Assembly (NCBI GenBank): GCA_009837445.1
Contig: VXTM01000042.1
Span: 10,155-74,154 of the forward strand
Source of the DNA: Acidimicrobiaceae bacterium
GTDB taxonomy: Bacteria > Actinomycetota > Acidimicrobiia > Acidimicrobiales > Aldehydirespiratoraceae
DNA: 64,000 nucleotides
Direction: 5' to 3'
The position numbers and the translations under genes are program-made. This document shows positions 32,351 through 40,555 of the stretch, piece after piece. The first letter of the stretch is position 1. Every line of letters begins with the position of its first letter. The notes under the pieces were generated by a model. That model was not told where the DNA came from, searched no databases, and saw only the letters and a list, made by a program, of their open reading frames with translations.

Positions 32351-34321
32351 CTAGGCCGGGTGGCTGGCGCGCCAGCCGCGAGCGGCAACGATCAGGCCAC
32401 CGATGACCGCGAGGAAGGCGCTTGCGCCCGGAGAGAACGCCGGGACGGCCAAGCGGACGTAACTGGCGATCCAAGCTGCACTGACCGCGGCAATGGCACA
32501 TCCCAGCCCGAACACCACGACACCCAGGTAGCGCTGGACCGTCGGGCCGCGCGCCAGCCGACCCAGGGTTGCCGCCATGGCTGCCAGCGTGAGAGCCAGG
32601 ATGATGTAGCCGATCCCCGGTCCTTCGGAGGCCAGGCCGCGAATAACCACGCGACGGGTCTCGGCCAGGGCCTCGGCCAGCACCTCGGCCGCCAGGCCGC
32701 CCTGGTCGGCGCCCTCCGCCTCGGCTGCCAACTCAGCGGCTATCTGGGCGGCGTCGCTGCGCTGGTCCAGGAGCCAGGATCCTGACGCGCCCGCGAGGCC
32801 GAGGAACAGGGTCAGCCCGATCATCCCCGCCAACTCGCGGGGGCCCGCACGGGCCGGCTCGTCGACGGATCTGGCCCGCAGGGCGGCGCCGACGCCTCCG
32901 CCGAGGACGGTCAGCGCACCGAGAAGACCCAGCCACACACCGGTGCCGTGACTGTAGGTGTCCGCCCGGGGTGAGACCGTCAGGTAGGCGGCCGCTAGCG
33001 ATGCGAGTACTAGACCGGACGCGAGGTGGGCATCAGCGCCGCAGAGGAGCTTGCCGCGACTGCGGGGGTGCCAGAGCGCCGATGCCCCGCCGAACGCCAC
33101 AACCAGGGCGAGGAGGCCGAACACGATTCCGAACCATGAGCCGCCGGTGGCATCCAGACCGCTGTGGCCGCCGGGAAGGTCGATGTCGTCGAATCGGGCA
33201 TATGCCGACAGCAACCCAGCGTCGTTCCCCCAGGTCAGCAGAACCGAGAATGCGGCAATCAGGCCGCCAGTGAGCGCCGCCGCAGCGCCGATCCGCTGCG
33301 AGGTGGTGAGTTGCGGCGCAGCCGGCGCCGCGGTCTCGGCGAGGGTCTCCGACTCGGCCTGCATGCCGGGCAGGGCGGGGACGGCGGGGTCGGTCCGGGT
33401 GGACCAGGCACTGCGTATCCGCGCGAACAGGCTGCGCCGGTCGTCGGTGTCCTCAGGTTGCGAGATCCGGTCAAGGAGCACTCCCACGAAGTAGAGGCCC
33501 GCCCCGGCCGAGGCTCCGACGGGGATGTCGGCTGTGTTGAGCGCAGTCAGGATGGGTTTCCCGAGACCCCCGCCGGCGATGATCGCCACGATCCCCACCA
33601 TGGACAGCGACAACAGCAGGGTCTGGTTGAGACCGGCCATGATGGCGGGGCGGGCCAATGGCATCTGAACCTCGCGCAGGATCCGCGTCTCGGTCGCTCC
33701 GAACGCCCGGGCCGCCTCGACCACGTCGGAAGGGACCTGGCGGATCCCAAGGTTGGTTAGCCGAACGATCGGGGGGAGCGCGAAGACGAGCGTGGCCAGC
33801 ACGCCGGGGGTCCGGCGCACACCGAACAGGAAGATGATGGGCAGCAGGTACACGAAGGGGTGGATCACCTGCATGCCATCGAGGACGGGACGCAGCCGGT
33901 TCCAGAATGCGTCGATCCGGGCCGCCAGGATTCCCAGAGGGATGCCGATCACCGTGCAGATCAACACTGCGACGATGATCATCCCGAGCGTCTCCATCGT
34001 GAGATCCCAGTACTCGTTTCCGAGCAGCCCGCAGATCAGGAGGCCGGCCGCGCTGCCCAGCCCCACCAGGATGTTCCTGGTGGCCACCCCCAGCAGGAAG
34101 AAGAGCAGCAGCACCACCGGCCACGGGAGCCAGTCCTGGAGAAGGTTGTCGATGATGAGTGCCAACAGCTGGTCGACCGGCCACTTGACCGCGTCCAGGA
34201 ATCCCTTGATGTGGGTGGTCAGCCAGAAGACGATCTCCTCGATCCACAGACCGAAGGGGATCTCCCAGGCATCGAGATTGGCGTTGTCCCAGAATTCTGC
34301 GGCGAGCATCCGCTGACTCAT
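32351..34321 (-). CDS. ProW/OpuAB-type ABC permease with long C-terminal membrane extension (copy 3)
   Basis: This 656-residue protein is the channel subunit of the second betaine-type importer. It has the same layout as the two permeases at 0.4-4.6 kb. The BPD permease core contains a VVEAARAFGATETR coupling loop, and the following membrane domain carries DAGLLSAYAR and HSGLDATGGSWFG. Since only one permease gene is present in this system, the channel may be a homodimer. The ATG overlaps the ATPase stop as ATGA. The extension is more diverged than that of copies 1 and 2, but the landmark motifs are kept, so it is probably functional and not a random fusion. Confidence 0.88.
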   Translation of the reverse strand: MSQRMLAAEFWDNANLDAWEIPFGLWIEEIVFWLTTHIKGFLDAVKWPVDQLLALIIDNLLQDWLPWPVVLLLFFLLGVATRNILVGLGSAAGLLICGLLGNEYWDLTMETLGMIIVAVLICTVIGIPLGILAARIDAFWNRLRPVLDGMQVIHPFVYLLPIIFLFGVRRTPGVLATLVFALPPIVRLTNLGIRQVPSDVVEAARAFGATETRILREVQMPLARPAIMAGLNQTLLLSLSMVGIVAIIAGGGLGKPILTALNTADIPVGASAGAGLYFVGVLLDRISQPEDTDDRRSLFARIRSAWSTRTDPAVPALPGMQAESETLAETAAPAAPQLTTSQRIGAAAALTGGLIAAFSVLLTWGNDAGLLSAYARFDDIDLPGGHSGLDATGGSWFGIVFGLLALVVAFGGASALWHPRSRGKLLCGADAHLASGLVLASLAAAYLTVSPRADTYSHGTGVWLGLLGALTVLGGGVGAALRARSVDEPARAGPRELAGMIGLTLFLGLAGASGSWLLDQRSDAAQIAAELAAEAEGADQGGLAAEVLAEALAETRRVVIRGLASEGPGIGYIILALTLAAMAATLGRLARGPTVQRYLGVVVFGLGCAIAAVSAAWIASYVRLAVPAFSPGASAFLAVIGGLIVAARGWRASHPA

Positions 34322-35553
34322 TCTCGGGCCTCTTGGGCCTCTTGGGCCTTGGCTTTCTGCAACTGCTCGGAGACACCTTCGACCCGACCCAGCTCCGCCA
34401 GGACCTCGAGAGGGCGAACCTCCCCGATCAGCCTGCCGTCGGTGTCGACAACGGCCAGAGGAAGGCCCGATCCGAAGAGCTGGTAGACCTTGGCCAGGAT
34501 GGTGTCGTCGGTGACGACCGGCACCGCTTCGATGAGAGGCCCCAACTGCTGATCGCGGCGCGCTCGGGCCCGCTCAGCGGACTCGCGGGTGACCACGCCG
34601 AGGGGTCGCCCACCGGAGTCCACCACATGGGCCGCATCCGACCCGCGGTTGTCGATGATGTCGAGGACGTCGGCGACGGTGGCGCCGGCCGGGACCGCGG
34701 CAGCCTCCTCTCGCACCGTCTCGACGGCCAGCACCCGGCCCTGATCGACATCCTGGACGAACTCGGCCACATACTCGGTCTCGGGGCGCATGAGGATGTC
34801 TTCGGGCGTACCGATCTGATGGATGGCGCCGTCCTTCATGATGCACACCCGGGTACCGACCCGGAGCGCCTCGTTGAGGTCGTGGGTGATGAAGAGGATC
34901 GTCTTGTGGAGCTTGTTTTGGATCTCCATCAGCTCGTCCTGCATCTGACGGCGGATCAGAGGATCGAGGGCACTGAAGGCCTCGTCCATGAGCAGGATGT
35001 CCGGATCGGTAGCGAGGGCGCGGGCCAGCCCCACCCTCTGCTGCATGCCTCCGCTGAGCTGGCGCGGGTAGCTGCTCTCGTAGCCGCTGAGCCCAACGAG
35101 CGCGAGCGCCCTCTCGGCCGCCTCGTCACGGGCCTCGGGGTCGACGCCCTTCACCCTGAGTCCGAAGGAGACGTTAGAGCGGATGTCCTGGTGGGGAAAC
35201 AGCGCGAAGTGCTGGAACACCATGCCGGTGCTCTCACGGCGAAAGGCCTGGAGTTCCTTGGGGTTGAGGGCCGTGACGTCCGTGCCGTCAACGAGGATGC
35301 TCCCAGCCGTCGGCTCATAGAGCCGGTTCACGCAGCGGATGAGAGTGGACTTGCCCGAGCCGGACAGACCCATCACCACAAAGATCTCACCCTCGGCCAC
35401 ATCGATGTTGGCGTCGTTCACGCCGACGATATGGCCGGTGCTCTCCCGGATGGTCTCCTTGGAGTGGCCGGCTCGCAGCAACTCGAGCGCCTGGCCGTCG
35501 GGCTCGTCGCCGAAGATCTTGACGACATTCGCGATCTTGACCTTGGTCGGCAT
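34318..35553 (-). CDS. ProV/OpuAA-type ABC transporter ATPase (second system)
   Basis: This 411-residue ATPase is a paralogue of the one at 4.6-5.8 kb. It carries GLSGSGKST (Walker A), VFQHF, LSGGMQQRVGLARAL, ILLMDEAFSALD and ITHD. A C-terminal paired CBS-like region ends in a short run of Lys/Glu/Gln. The gene is the first of an ATPase-permease pair, with the matching binding protein encoded divergently at 35.8 kb. The ATG at 35553 is preceded by a weak G-rich site only. Confidence 0.92.
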   Translation of the reverse strand: MPTKVKIANVVKIFGDEPDGQALELLRAGHSKETIRESTGHIVGVNDANIDVAEGEIFVVMGLSGSGKSTLIRCVNRLYEPTAGSILVDGTDVTALNPKELQAFRRESTGMVFQHFALFPHQDIRSNVSFGLRVKGVDPEARDEAAERALALVGLSGYESSYPRQLSGGMQQRVGLARALATDPDILLMDEAFSALDPLIRRQMQDELMEIQNKLHKTILFITHDLNEALRVGTRVCIMKDGAIHQIGTPEDILMRPETEYVAEFVQDVDQGRVLAVETVREEAAAVPAGATVADVLDIIDNRGSDAAHVVDSGGRPLGVVTRESAERARARRDQQLGPLIEAVPVVTDDTILAKVYQLFGSGLPLAVVDTDGRLIGEVRPLEVLAELGRVEGVSEQLQKAKAQEAQEARE

Positions 35554-35617
35554 GCCCCCAATTTCCAGACCTAGACCTACGTCTCGCGACCCTAGTGGGG
35601 CAAGCCGGTCGGTGCGT

Positions 35618-35647
35618 TTTACAAAGGAGATATCGCTATTGCATTAT
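35618..35647 (+). promoter_or_regulatory. Possible promoter of the second binding-protein gene
   Basis: TTTACA (35618-35623) and CATTAT (35642-35647) are separated by 18 bp. If used, the message would have a leader of about 170 nt, with a CTCGG-GTA-CCGAG hairpin part way along it. I do not recognise a known riboswitch in it. Confidence 0.35.
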
Positions 35648-35826
35648 TGCTCCATCCCGGCTAAGAAGAAGCCCGTGCCCGCTGACAGTCGGGCCTGCCG
35701 TGCTGGTGCGACTCTCTGGAGGGATGACCCAGCGCTCGGGTACCGAGTGCCATCGCGGCCGGACCACCGCACAACAACGCTCCGGGGTTCGACGCTCCAG
35801 GGCCCGATCAACAAGGAGACCCGCAA

Positions 35827-36954
35827 ATGAGGACAACCCGCGGGCGCGCGTTAGTCGCCGTCCTTCTCACGTTCGGGCTGCTGGCTGCGGCCTGCGGTGA
35901 CGACTCAGAGCCGGCGACCACGGCGCCCGACGACGCCGATGCCGCCGCGGCGTCGGCCGCAGCCGAGGCCGAGCCGGAGCCCGAATCCGAGATGGCGCTG
36001 CCCGGTGAGGGCGTGTCCGTGACCATGGGCAGAGGCAACTGGCCGGAGGCCAACTTCCACCACTACGTTCTCCAACAGCTGCTGCAAGAACTCGGCTATG
36101 ACGTCACCGATCCGGAGGAGATCGCCCCGGCGACGTTCTACCCCGCCCTCGCTCAGGGCGACTACGACCTGTGGGCGTCGGGGTGGACCATCAATCACAC
36201 ACCCCTCCTAGAGGGCGAGAGTCCGGACGGCGGCACGTTCGCCGACAAGGCCAGGTTCATCGGCACGATGATGGCCGCCGGGGCCCTGCAAGGCCTCCTG
36301 GTCGACATTCCCAGCGTGGAGCAGTACGGCTTCAGCACCCTGGGGGAGCTGCTCGACAACCCCGACGCGGTCGCCCACTTCGACAGCGACGGCGACGGCA
36401 AGGCCGACATCAACGGCTGCGACGACGGCTGGGGCTGCCAGAAGGTGATAAACGACACCCTCGCCAAGAATGGCTGGGACGACCGCGCCGCGCAGGTGTC
36501 GGCCACCCACTCGGCCCTGTTCGTGGAGTCCCAGGCCAGCTACGCAGAGGGCGGCCCAGTGCTTCAGTACGTGTGGACACCAGCCGCCTTCATCGGCAAG
36601 CTCGTTCCGGGCAGGGATGTGCTGTGGCTCGCCATCGAGCCGGAGCAGACTCTGGAAGGTCAGGACGGCGTCTCCAGCGTCGGCGACGCCTGCACCAAGG
36701 ATCCCTGCACGACGATGTTCACGCCGTCGCCCATCACGGCTGCGGCCAACAAGGATTTCCTTGCAGCCAATCCGGCGGCTGCCAGCCTGCTCGAGGACTT
36801 CGAGATGGATCCCCTGGCCGTAGCTGTTCAGGCTGTCGCCATCGACGCGGGCGCCGATCCCAACGACGACATGGCCGCTGCGGCCACCGAATGGATCGCC
36901 AACAACCGCGACACGATCGATCCGTGGATCGAGGCCGCTCTCGCCGCAGGCTGA
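35827..36954 (+). CDS. ProX-like substrate-binding lipoprotein of the second betaine-type importer
   Basis: This 375-residue protein has a signal peptide with lipobox (LLAAAC), an Ala/Glu/Pro-rich linker, and a type II binding fold of the glycine betaine/proline group. MGRGNWPEANFHHY, QGDYDLWASGWTINH and PVLQYVWTPAAF supply the aromatic residues that usually cage a quaternary ammonium group. An unusual insert at about residues 178-198 reads DSDGDGKADINGCDDGWGC, which resembles a calcium-binding loop with a possible disulfide. AAGGAG precedes the ATG at 35827. It is divergent from the ATPase-permease pair. Ligand class is inferred from family, not measured. Confidence 0.9.
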   Translation: MRTTRGRALVAVLLTFGLLAAACGDDSEPATTAPDDADAAAASAAAEAEPEPESEMALPGEGVSVTMGRGNWPEANFHHYVLQQLLQELGYDVTDPEEIAPATFYPALAQGDYDLWASGWTINHTPLLEGESPDGGTFADKARFIGTMMAAGALQGLLVDIPSVEQYGFSTLGELLDNPDAVAHFDSDGDGKADINGCDDGWGCQKVINDTLAKNGWDDRAAQVSATHSALFVESQASYAEGGPVLQYVWTPAAFIGKLVPGRDVLWLAIEPEQTLEGQDGVSSVGDACTKDPCTTMFTPSPITAAANKDFLAANPAAASLLEDFEMDPLAVAVQAVAIDAGADPNDDMAAAATEWIANNRDTIDPWIEAALAAG

Positions 36955-36963
36955 CCTCCGGCC

Positions 36964-36984
36964 GGACGCCCTCGCGGGTCGTCC
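36964..36984. terminator. Possible bidirectional hairpin terminator
   Basis: GGACG pairs with CGTCC around an inner CCC-TCGC-GGG stem with a bulge. It lies between the convergent ends of the binding-protein gene and the glutamine-synthetase-like gene. There is no strong U run, so the call is weak. Confidence 0.4.
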
Positions 36985-36988
36985 GTCC

Positions 36989-38347
36989 TTAGTGGTAAGG
37001 CAGGTACTGCTTCAGCTCCCACTCGGATAGGGGCTCGGTGCCACCGATGGCGTCCCAGTCATCGACGGCCTCATCGCCGGCCCCGGCGGTGTAGCGGTCC
37101 CACTCGGCCCGCTTGTTGAACACGAAGTTGTCGCACAGCTCCTTGCCGACCGCCTCGCACAGGGCCTCGTCGGCCTCCATGTCGTCGAGGGCCGCGCTCA
37201 GGCTGTGTGCGCAGTGGACGTCGGTGTTCACCTCGTCGAAGCCGTCGGTGGTCATGGGCTCGGGGCAGTCCAGCCCGCCGACGACTCCGAGACGGGCGGC
37301 CTGCAGCACGGTGGCTATCAGCGTGTGGACGTTGGCCGCGCCGTCGCCGATGCGGCTCTCGATGCGCATGTGGGGGCCGGCGCCCCGGGGCACGCGGTTG
37401 CCGGCGCAGCGGTGCTCGACGCCCCAGTTGGCCCAGTATCCGTTGAGCTCGCCGGGGCGCAGGCGCCGGTAGGCGTTGACGGTCGGTGCGGCCAGCGCGG
37501 TCATGCCCAAGTGGTGGTGGATGAGGCCCGCCATGCAGCCTCTGGCCAAGTCGGACATGCCGTGGACGCCCCCAGCGTCCGACATGGCGTTGTTGCCCTG
37601 CGCGTCGACCAGCGAGAAGTTCACGTGGACGCCGGTGCCGGAGATGCCGGGGAACGGCTTGCCCAGGAAGGTCAGGTCGAGGTCCAGGGGCTGGCCCGTG
37701 GCGTCGGTTGCGGTCAGCACCGTCTCGCGGGCCAGCAGCCGGAACAGGAAGGCGTTGTCGGCGGCCCACATGGCGTCGCCGTACTCGAGGGTCAGCTCGA
37801 ACTGGCCCTCGTCATACTCGGCGTTGACGGACTCCATGGCGATGCCGGAGACCTCCGCCCGGCGCACCAGCTTGGTGATGACACCGCTGGGATCGGACCC
37901 GACCCCGGTCCCGTAGACCATGGAGCGCGGCGTCTCGTAGGGCCGGGGGCTCTCCAGTCCTCCGCTGAACACGTAGGCCTCGAGCTCGATGCCGACCTTG
38001 GGGGTGTAGCCCATGGCCTCCCACTCGGCCACCGCCCGGCGCAGCGCCTCGCGGGGCGACTCCGGCAGGGCCTCGCCGTGCATTGACAGGTCGCCGATGA
38101 CGACCCCGGTGGCGTCGTCGTCCCAGCCTTGGCGGATGTGGGTGGTGTCGAAGCTGATCTGGGTGTCGGGCAGGCCGTCTAGGAGGTAGGCGCCCGGTGC
38201 GGGCGCCATGCTGCGGTCATAGCCGAGCCCGAACACAGTCACGCAGTGGCTGGTGCCCTTGTGGGCCAGCCGGGCCGGCAGGTACTTGCCCCGGGCTAGC
38301 CCGAGGTGGTCGGGCCAGAGCGCCCGGATGCGGTCCCAGTCGGTCAT
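36989..38347 (-). CDS. Glutamine synthetase-family protein (gamma-glutamyl amine ligase-like)
   Basis: This 452-residue protein has the glutamine synthetase fold. GIELEAYVF, NAEYDEGQFEL, SGTGVHVNFSL, AAPTVNAYRRL and RIESRIGDGAANVH mark the metal, ATP and glutamate sites. It is shorter and more diverged than assimilatory GlnA. Family members of this kind join glutamate to other amines (polyamines, ethanolamine, isopropylamine, aniline) in the first step of their breakdown. A PuuD-like gamma-glutamyl hydrolase gene two genes away fits that role. The ATG at 38347 has AGGGGAG upstream. A weaker copy of the MarR-type palindrome lies 28-47 bp upstream. The amine is not known. Confidence 0.85.
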   Translation of the reverse strand: MTDWDRIRALWPDHLGLARGKYLPARLAHKGTSHCVTVFGLGYDRSMAPAPGAYLLDGLPDTQISFDTTHIRQGWDDDATGVVIGDLSMHGEALPESPREALRRAVAEWEAMGYTPKVGIELEAYVFSGGLESPRPYETPRSMVYGTGVGSDPSGVITKLVRRAEVSGIAMESVNAEYDEGQFELTLEYGDAMWAADNAFLFRLLARETVLTATDATGQPLDLDLTFLGKPFPGISGTGVHVNFSLVDAQGNNAMSDAGGVHGMSDLARGCMAGLIHHHLGMTALAAPTVNAYRRLRPGELNGYWANWGVEHRCAGNRVPRGAGPHMRIESRIGDGAANVHTLIATVLQAARLGVVGGLDCPEPMTTDGFDEVNTDVHCAHSLSAALDDMEADEALCEAVGKELCDNFVFNKRAEWDRYTAGAGDEAVDDWDAIGGTEPLSEWELKQYLPYH

Positions 38348-38374
38348 GGAGGCTCCCCTGGTGGTGGGACGGTG

Positions 38375-38394
38375 AACGTTCGGCTCCGAAAGCT
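38375..38394. promoter_or_regulatory. Weak copy of the MarR-type palindrome upstream of the glutamine-synthetase-like gene
   Basis: The core TTCGGCTCCGAA is a perfect short palindrome and fits the shared consensus loosely. It overlaps a TAGCTT -10-like hexamer and does not abut one, so the geometry differs from the other sites. Confidence 0.3.
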
Positions 38395-38414
38395 AGCCCG
38401 CACCGGTCCGGCGG

Positions 38415-39614
38415 TCACACCGGCGCTTCGTCGTGTTCGGGGTAGAGGCCTGTGCGGCCAAGACGGTCCAGACACACCTCCACACTCCAGGGCAGCATGG
38501 CGGCCCCGCAGCGGGCGTCGCGATAGGCCTGCTCCAAGTAGGAGGGCCGCAGCATGCTGCGGCCGCCGCAGACCTGCAGGGCCCGCGACGCCATCGCGGG
38601 CGCGCCCTCCATGACGGCGACAACCGCGGACCACGCCCGCCGCACCCGCTCGGCGCTGGGATCGATCCCGCACTCGCCCAGCACCCTGTAGGTGAGCGAC
38701 TGGGCCCGGTCGTAGGTCAGGTTCATCTGGGCCCACCCCTGCTGCTTGATGGGATGGTCCCGCCGGGCCGGGCCCCCGCCGCCGTCACCCCGCAGGTAGG
38801 CGCCGGTGGCGTCCAGGATGCCCCGCATGAGGCCCAGGTAGGCGAACGACAGCGTCATGTAGAAGTAGGGCCAGCGGGTGGCGGCCTGGTCGAAGGCGCC
38901 GGGCGGGAGCCACTCGTTGCCGGCGGGCACTTCTGCTTCGACGAGGACGAGGGTGCGGGAGTCGGTGCCCCGCATGCCCAGCGGGTCCCACTCCCCCTCG
39001 ATGGTTGCCCCAGGCGCGCCGGCGGGGACGCCCATGAAGCGGATCCGGTCGTCGCCGGGCACCAGGCAGACAACGTTGTGGATGTCGGCCGCGCCCGAGA
39101 GCGAGGCGAAGATCTTGCGTCCCGTCACCCGGTAGCCGCCGCCGGAACCCTCGACGGGCACCGCCCGGGTGGAGTAGCCCGCGGTGGCGCCCGCGGCCGC
39201 GCCCTCCGAGAAGGGCTGGCTGTGGATCGTGCCGTCCTCGGTGATGCCGCGCCGCAACTCGGCCCGCCGCTCGACCAGCAGCGACCGCTCCGCGGTAGTC
39301 AGGTCCAGGTCGTCGGCGATCTGGCCCACCAGGATGGTGGTGGCGGTGTGCATGTTGAACGTAAGGGCAGTGGTCGCGCAGTGTCGGCCCAGCTCCTCGG
39401 CGACCAGGGCGTAGGCCACGAAGTCTCCGCCGAGCCCGCCCTCGGCGACAGGGATGCACAGACCGAGCAGCCCGGCGTCCCGCAGATCGGCCCAGTTCTG
39501 AGTGGGGAAGGTAGCGTCGCGGTCGTGGGCCCCGGACCGTTCGGCGAAGCGCGGCCCCAGTGCGGCCATGCGCTCCACGAGTTCAGCCCGCTCGGGCGTG
39601 AGTATGTCGGCCAC
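38415..39614 (-). CDS. Acyl-CoA dehydrogenase family protein
   Basis: This 399-residue flavoprotein has the acyl-CoA dehydrogenase fold. The N-terminal helical part contains GLLGLCIPVAEGGLGGDF, the middle beta domain GYRVTGRKIFASLSG, and the C-terminal helices QVCGGRSMLRPSYLEQAYRDAR. It should oxidise an acyl-CoA or, as in several related enzymes, act as a flavin monooxygenase. I chose the GTG at 39614 because TACGCT ends 6 nt upstream and the shared palindrome abuts that -10. An in-frame ATG at 39641 would lie within the operator. The operator links it to the catabolic region at 16-32 kb. Confidence 0.88.
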   Translation of the reverse strand: MADILTPERAELVERMAALGPRFAERSGAHDRDATFPTQNWADLRDAGLLGLCIPVAEGGLGGDFVAYALVAEELGRHCATTALTFNMHTATTILVGQIADDLDLTTAERSLLVERRAELRRGITEDGTIHSQPFSEGAAAGATAGYSTRAVPVEGSGGGYRVTGRKIFASLSGAADIHNVVCLVPGDDRIRFMGVPAGAPGATIEGEWDPLGMRGTDSRTLVLVEAEVPAGNEWLPPGAFDQAATRWPYFYMTLSFAYLGLMRGILDATGAYLRGDGGGGPARRDHPIKQQGWAQMNLTYDRAQSLTYRVLGECGIDPSAERVRRAWSAVVAVMEGAPAMASRALQVCGGRSMLRPSYLEQAYRDARCGAAMLPWSVEVCLDRLGRTGLYPEHDEAPV

Positions 39615-39620
39615 GCTCCG

Positions 39621-39626
39621 AGCGTA
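39621..39626 (-). promoter_or_regulatory. -10 element of the acyl-CoA dehydrogenase gene
   Basis: TACGCT on the minus strand ends 6 nt before the GTG at 39614 and abuts the palindrome at 39627-39646. Confidence 0.55.
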
Positions 39627-39646
39627 ATTATTTGGCACCAAACGAT
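39627..39646. promoter_or_regulatory. Candidate MarR operator upstream of the acyl-CoA dehydrogenase gene
   Basis: ATTATTTGGCACCAAACGAT matches the other two sites, with one half (CCAAACGAT) perfect and the other degenerate. It is in the same position relative to the -10 as at livK and the rightward catabolic operon. Confidence 0.6.
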
Positions 39647-39683
39647 CAAGCCCTGCCGACGGGATCGAGGCAGGGCGGACGGC

Positions 39684-40532
39684 CTATATCGCCCACCTGG
39701 GGCCTGAGGGTCCCAGCCCTTGACCGCGGCCGAGGAAGTCTCGCACCAGGCGGTTGAAGGTCCGCGGAACCTCCGAGACCGCCAGATGTCCGACACCTTC
39801 CAGCACGATCAACTCGGCGTTCTGCAGCCCATCGGCGAGGATGCGGGAGTAGCCGACCGGCGTCTCGGCGTCGAGTTCCCCAGCCACCACCAGCGCGGGC
39901 GAGGCAATCGCGCCCAGCCGCTCGCGCACGTCGTGGGCGGGCAGGCACTCGACGGCCGCTCGCAGCCCGGCTGCCGGGATGCGAGCGAAGCCCGCCACCC
40001 GCATGGCGAGGGCACCGTCGCTGAGAGCGGGGCCCGCGATGGAGGTCAGGACATCTTCCGCGATGTCGGCGGGCGTGACTCCTGTGTCCAGAGGAGCGAG
40101 GCGGGCGGCCCGCCAAGTGCCGGGGTCGGTGCCGTCGATGCCGAACGCGGGGCTGGTGTTGGCCAGCACGAGGCGGGCGACCCGGTCGGGATGGCGCAGA
40201 GCGGTGTGCAGAGCGTGCATGCCACCGAAGGACTCCCCCACCAGATGAGCCCGCTGCACCCCGGCCGCGTCGAGCAGCCGGGCCACCGAGTCGGCGATGG
40301 CAGCGAAGGTCAGGGGCTCCGAAGGGGCCGAGGCGCCGTAGCCCGGCATGTCCCAGGCGATGCAGCGGAACGCGTCGGCCAGGCCGTCCAGTTGCGGCTC
40401 CCACGAGGTGCGCGAGCCTCCCAGACCGTGCAGGAACAGCACGGGGTCACCGGCACCCCGCTCGCGCCACGCCAGTGCTCCGTCCACATCAGTGGCACTT
40501 GCGACCGCGTTTGCGGTTGACGGCTCAGGCAC
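39684..40532 (-). CDS. Alpha/beta-hydrolase fold protein
   Basis: This protein of about 282 residues has the alpha/beta-hydrolase fold. FLHGLGGS forms the oxyanion region, GESFGG holds the nucleophile Ser, AGELDAETP the acid and GVGHLAVSE the catalytic His. Such enzymes in ring-cleavage pathways often split C-C bonds of meta-cleavage products, but esterases and lactonases look the same at this level. Several GTG starts are possible (40547, 40532), and I chose 40532 because the domain begins about 20 residues later. It lies 70 bp upstream of the acyl-CoA dehydrogenase gene on the same strand and diverges from the PuuD-like gene. Confidence 0.82.
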   Translation of the reverse strand: MPEPSTANAVASATDVDGALAWRERGAGDPVLFLHGLGGSRTSWEPQLDGLADAFRCIAWDMPGYGASAPSEPLTFAAIADSVARLLDAAGVQRAHLVGESFGGMHALHTALRHPDRVARLVLANTSPAFGIDGTDPGTWRAARLAPLDTGVTPADIAEDVLTSIAGPALSDGALAMRVAGFARIPAAGLRAAVECLPAHDVRERLGAIASPALVVAGELDAETPVGYSRILADGLQNAELIVLEGVGHLAVSEVPRTFNRLVRDFLGRGQGLGPSGPRWAI

Positions 40533-40542
40533 GCCCGGAACG

Positions 40543-40548
40543 TACACT
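40543..40548 (+). promoter_or_regulatory. Probable -10 element of the PuuD-like gene (leaderless)
   Basis: TACACT ends 7 nt before the GTG at 40556, and no ribosome site lies between. Confidence 0.5.
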
Positions 40549-40555
40549 CTCCGCC

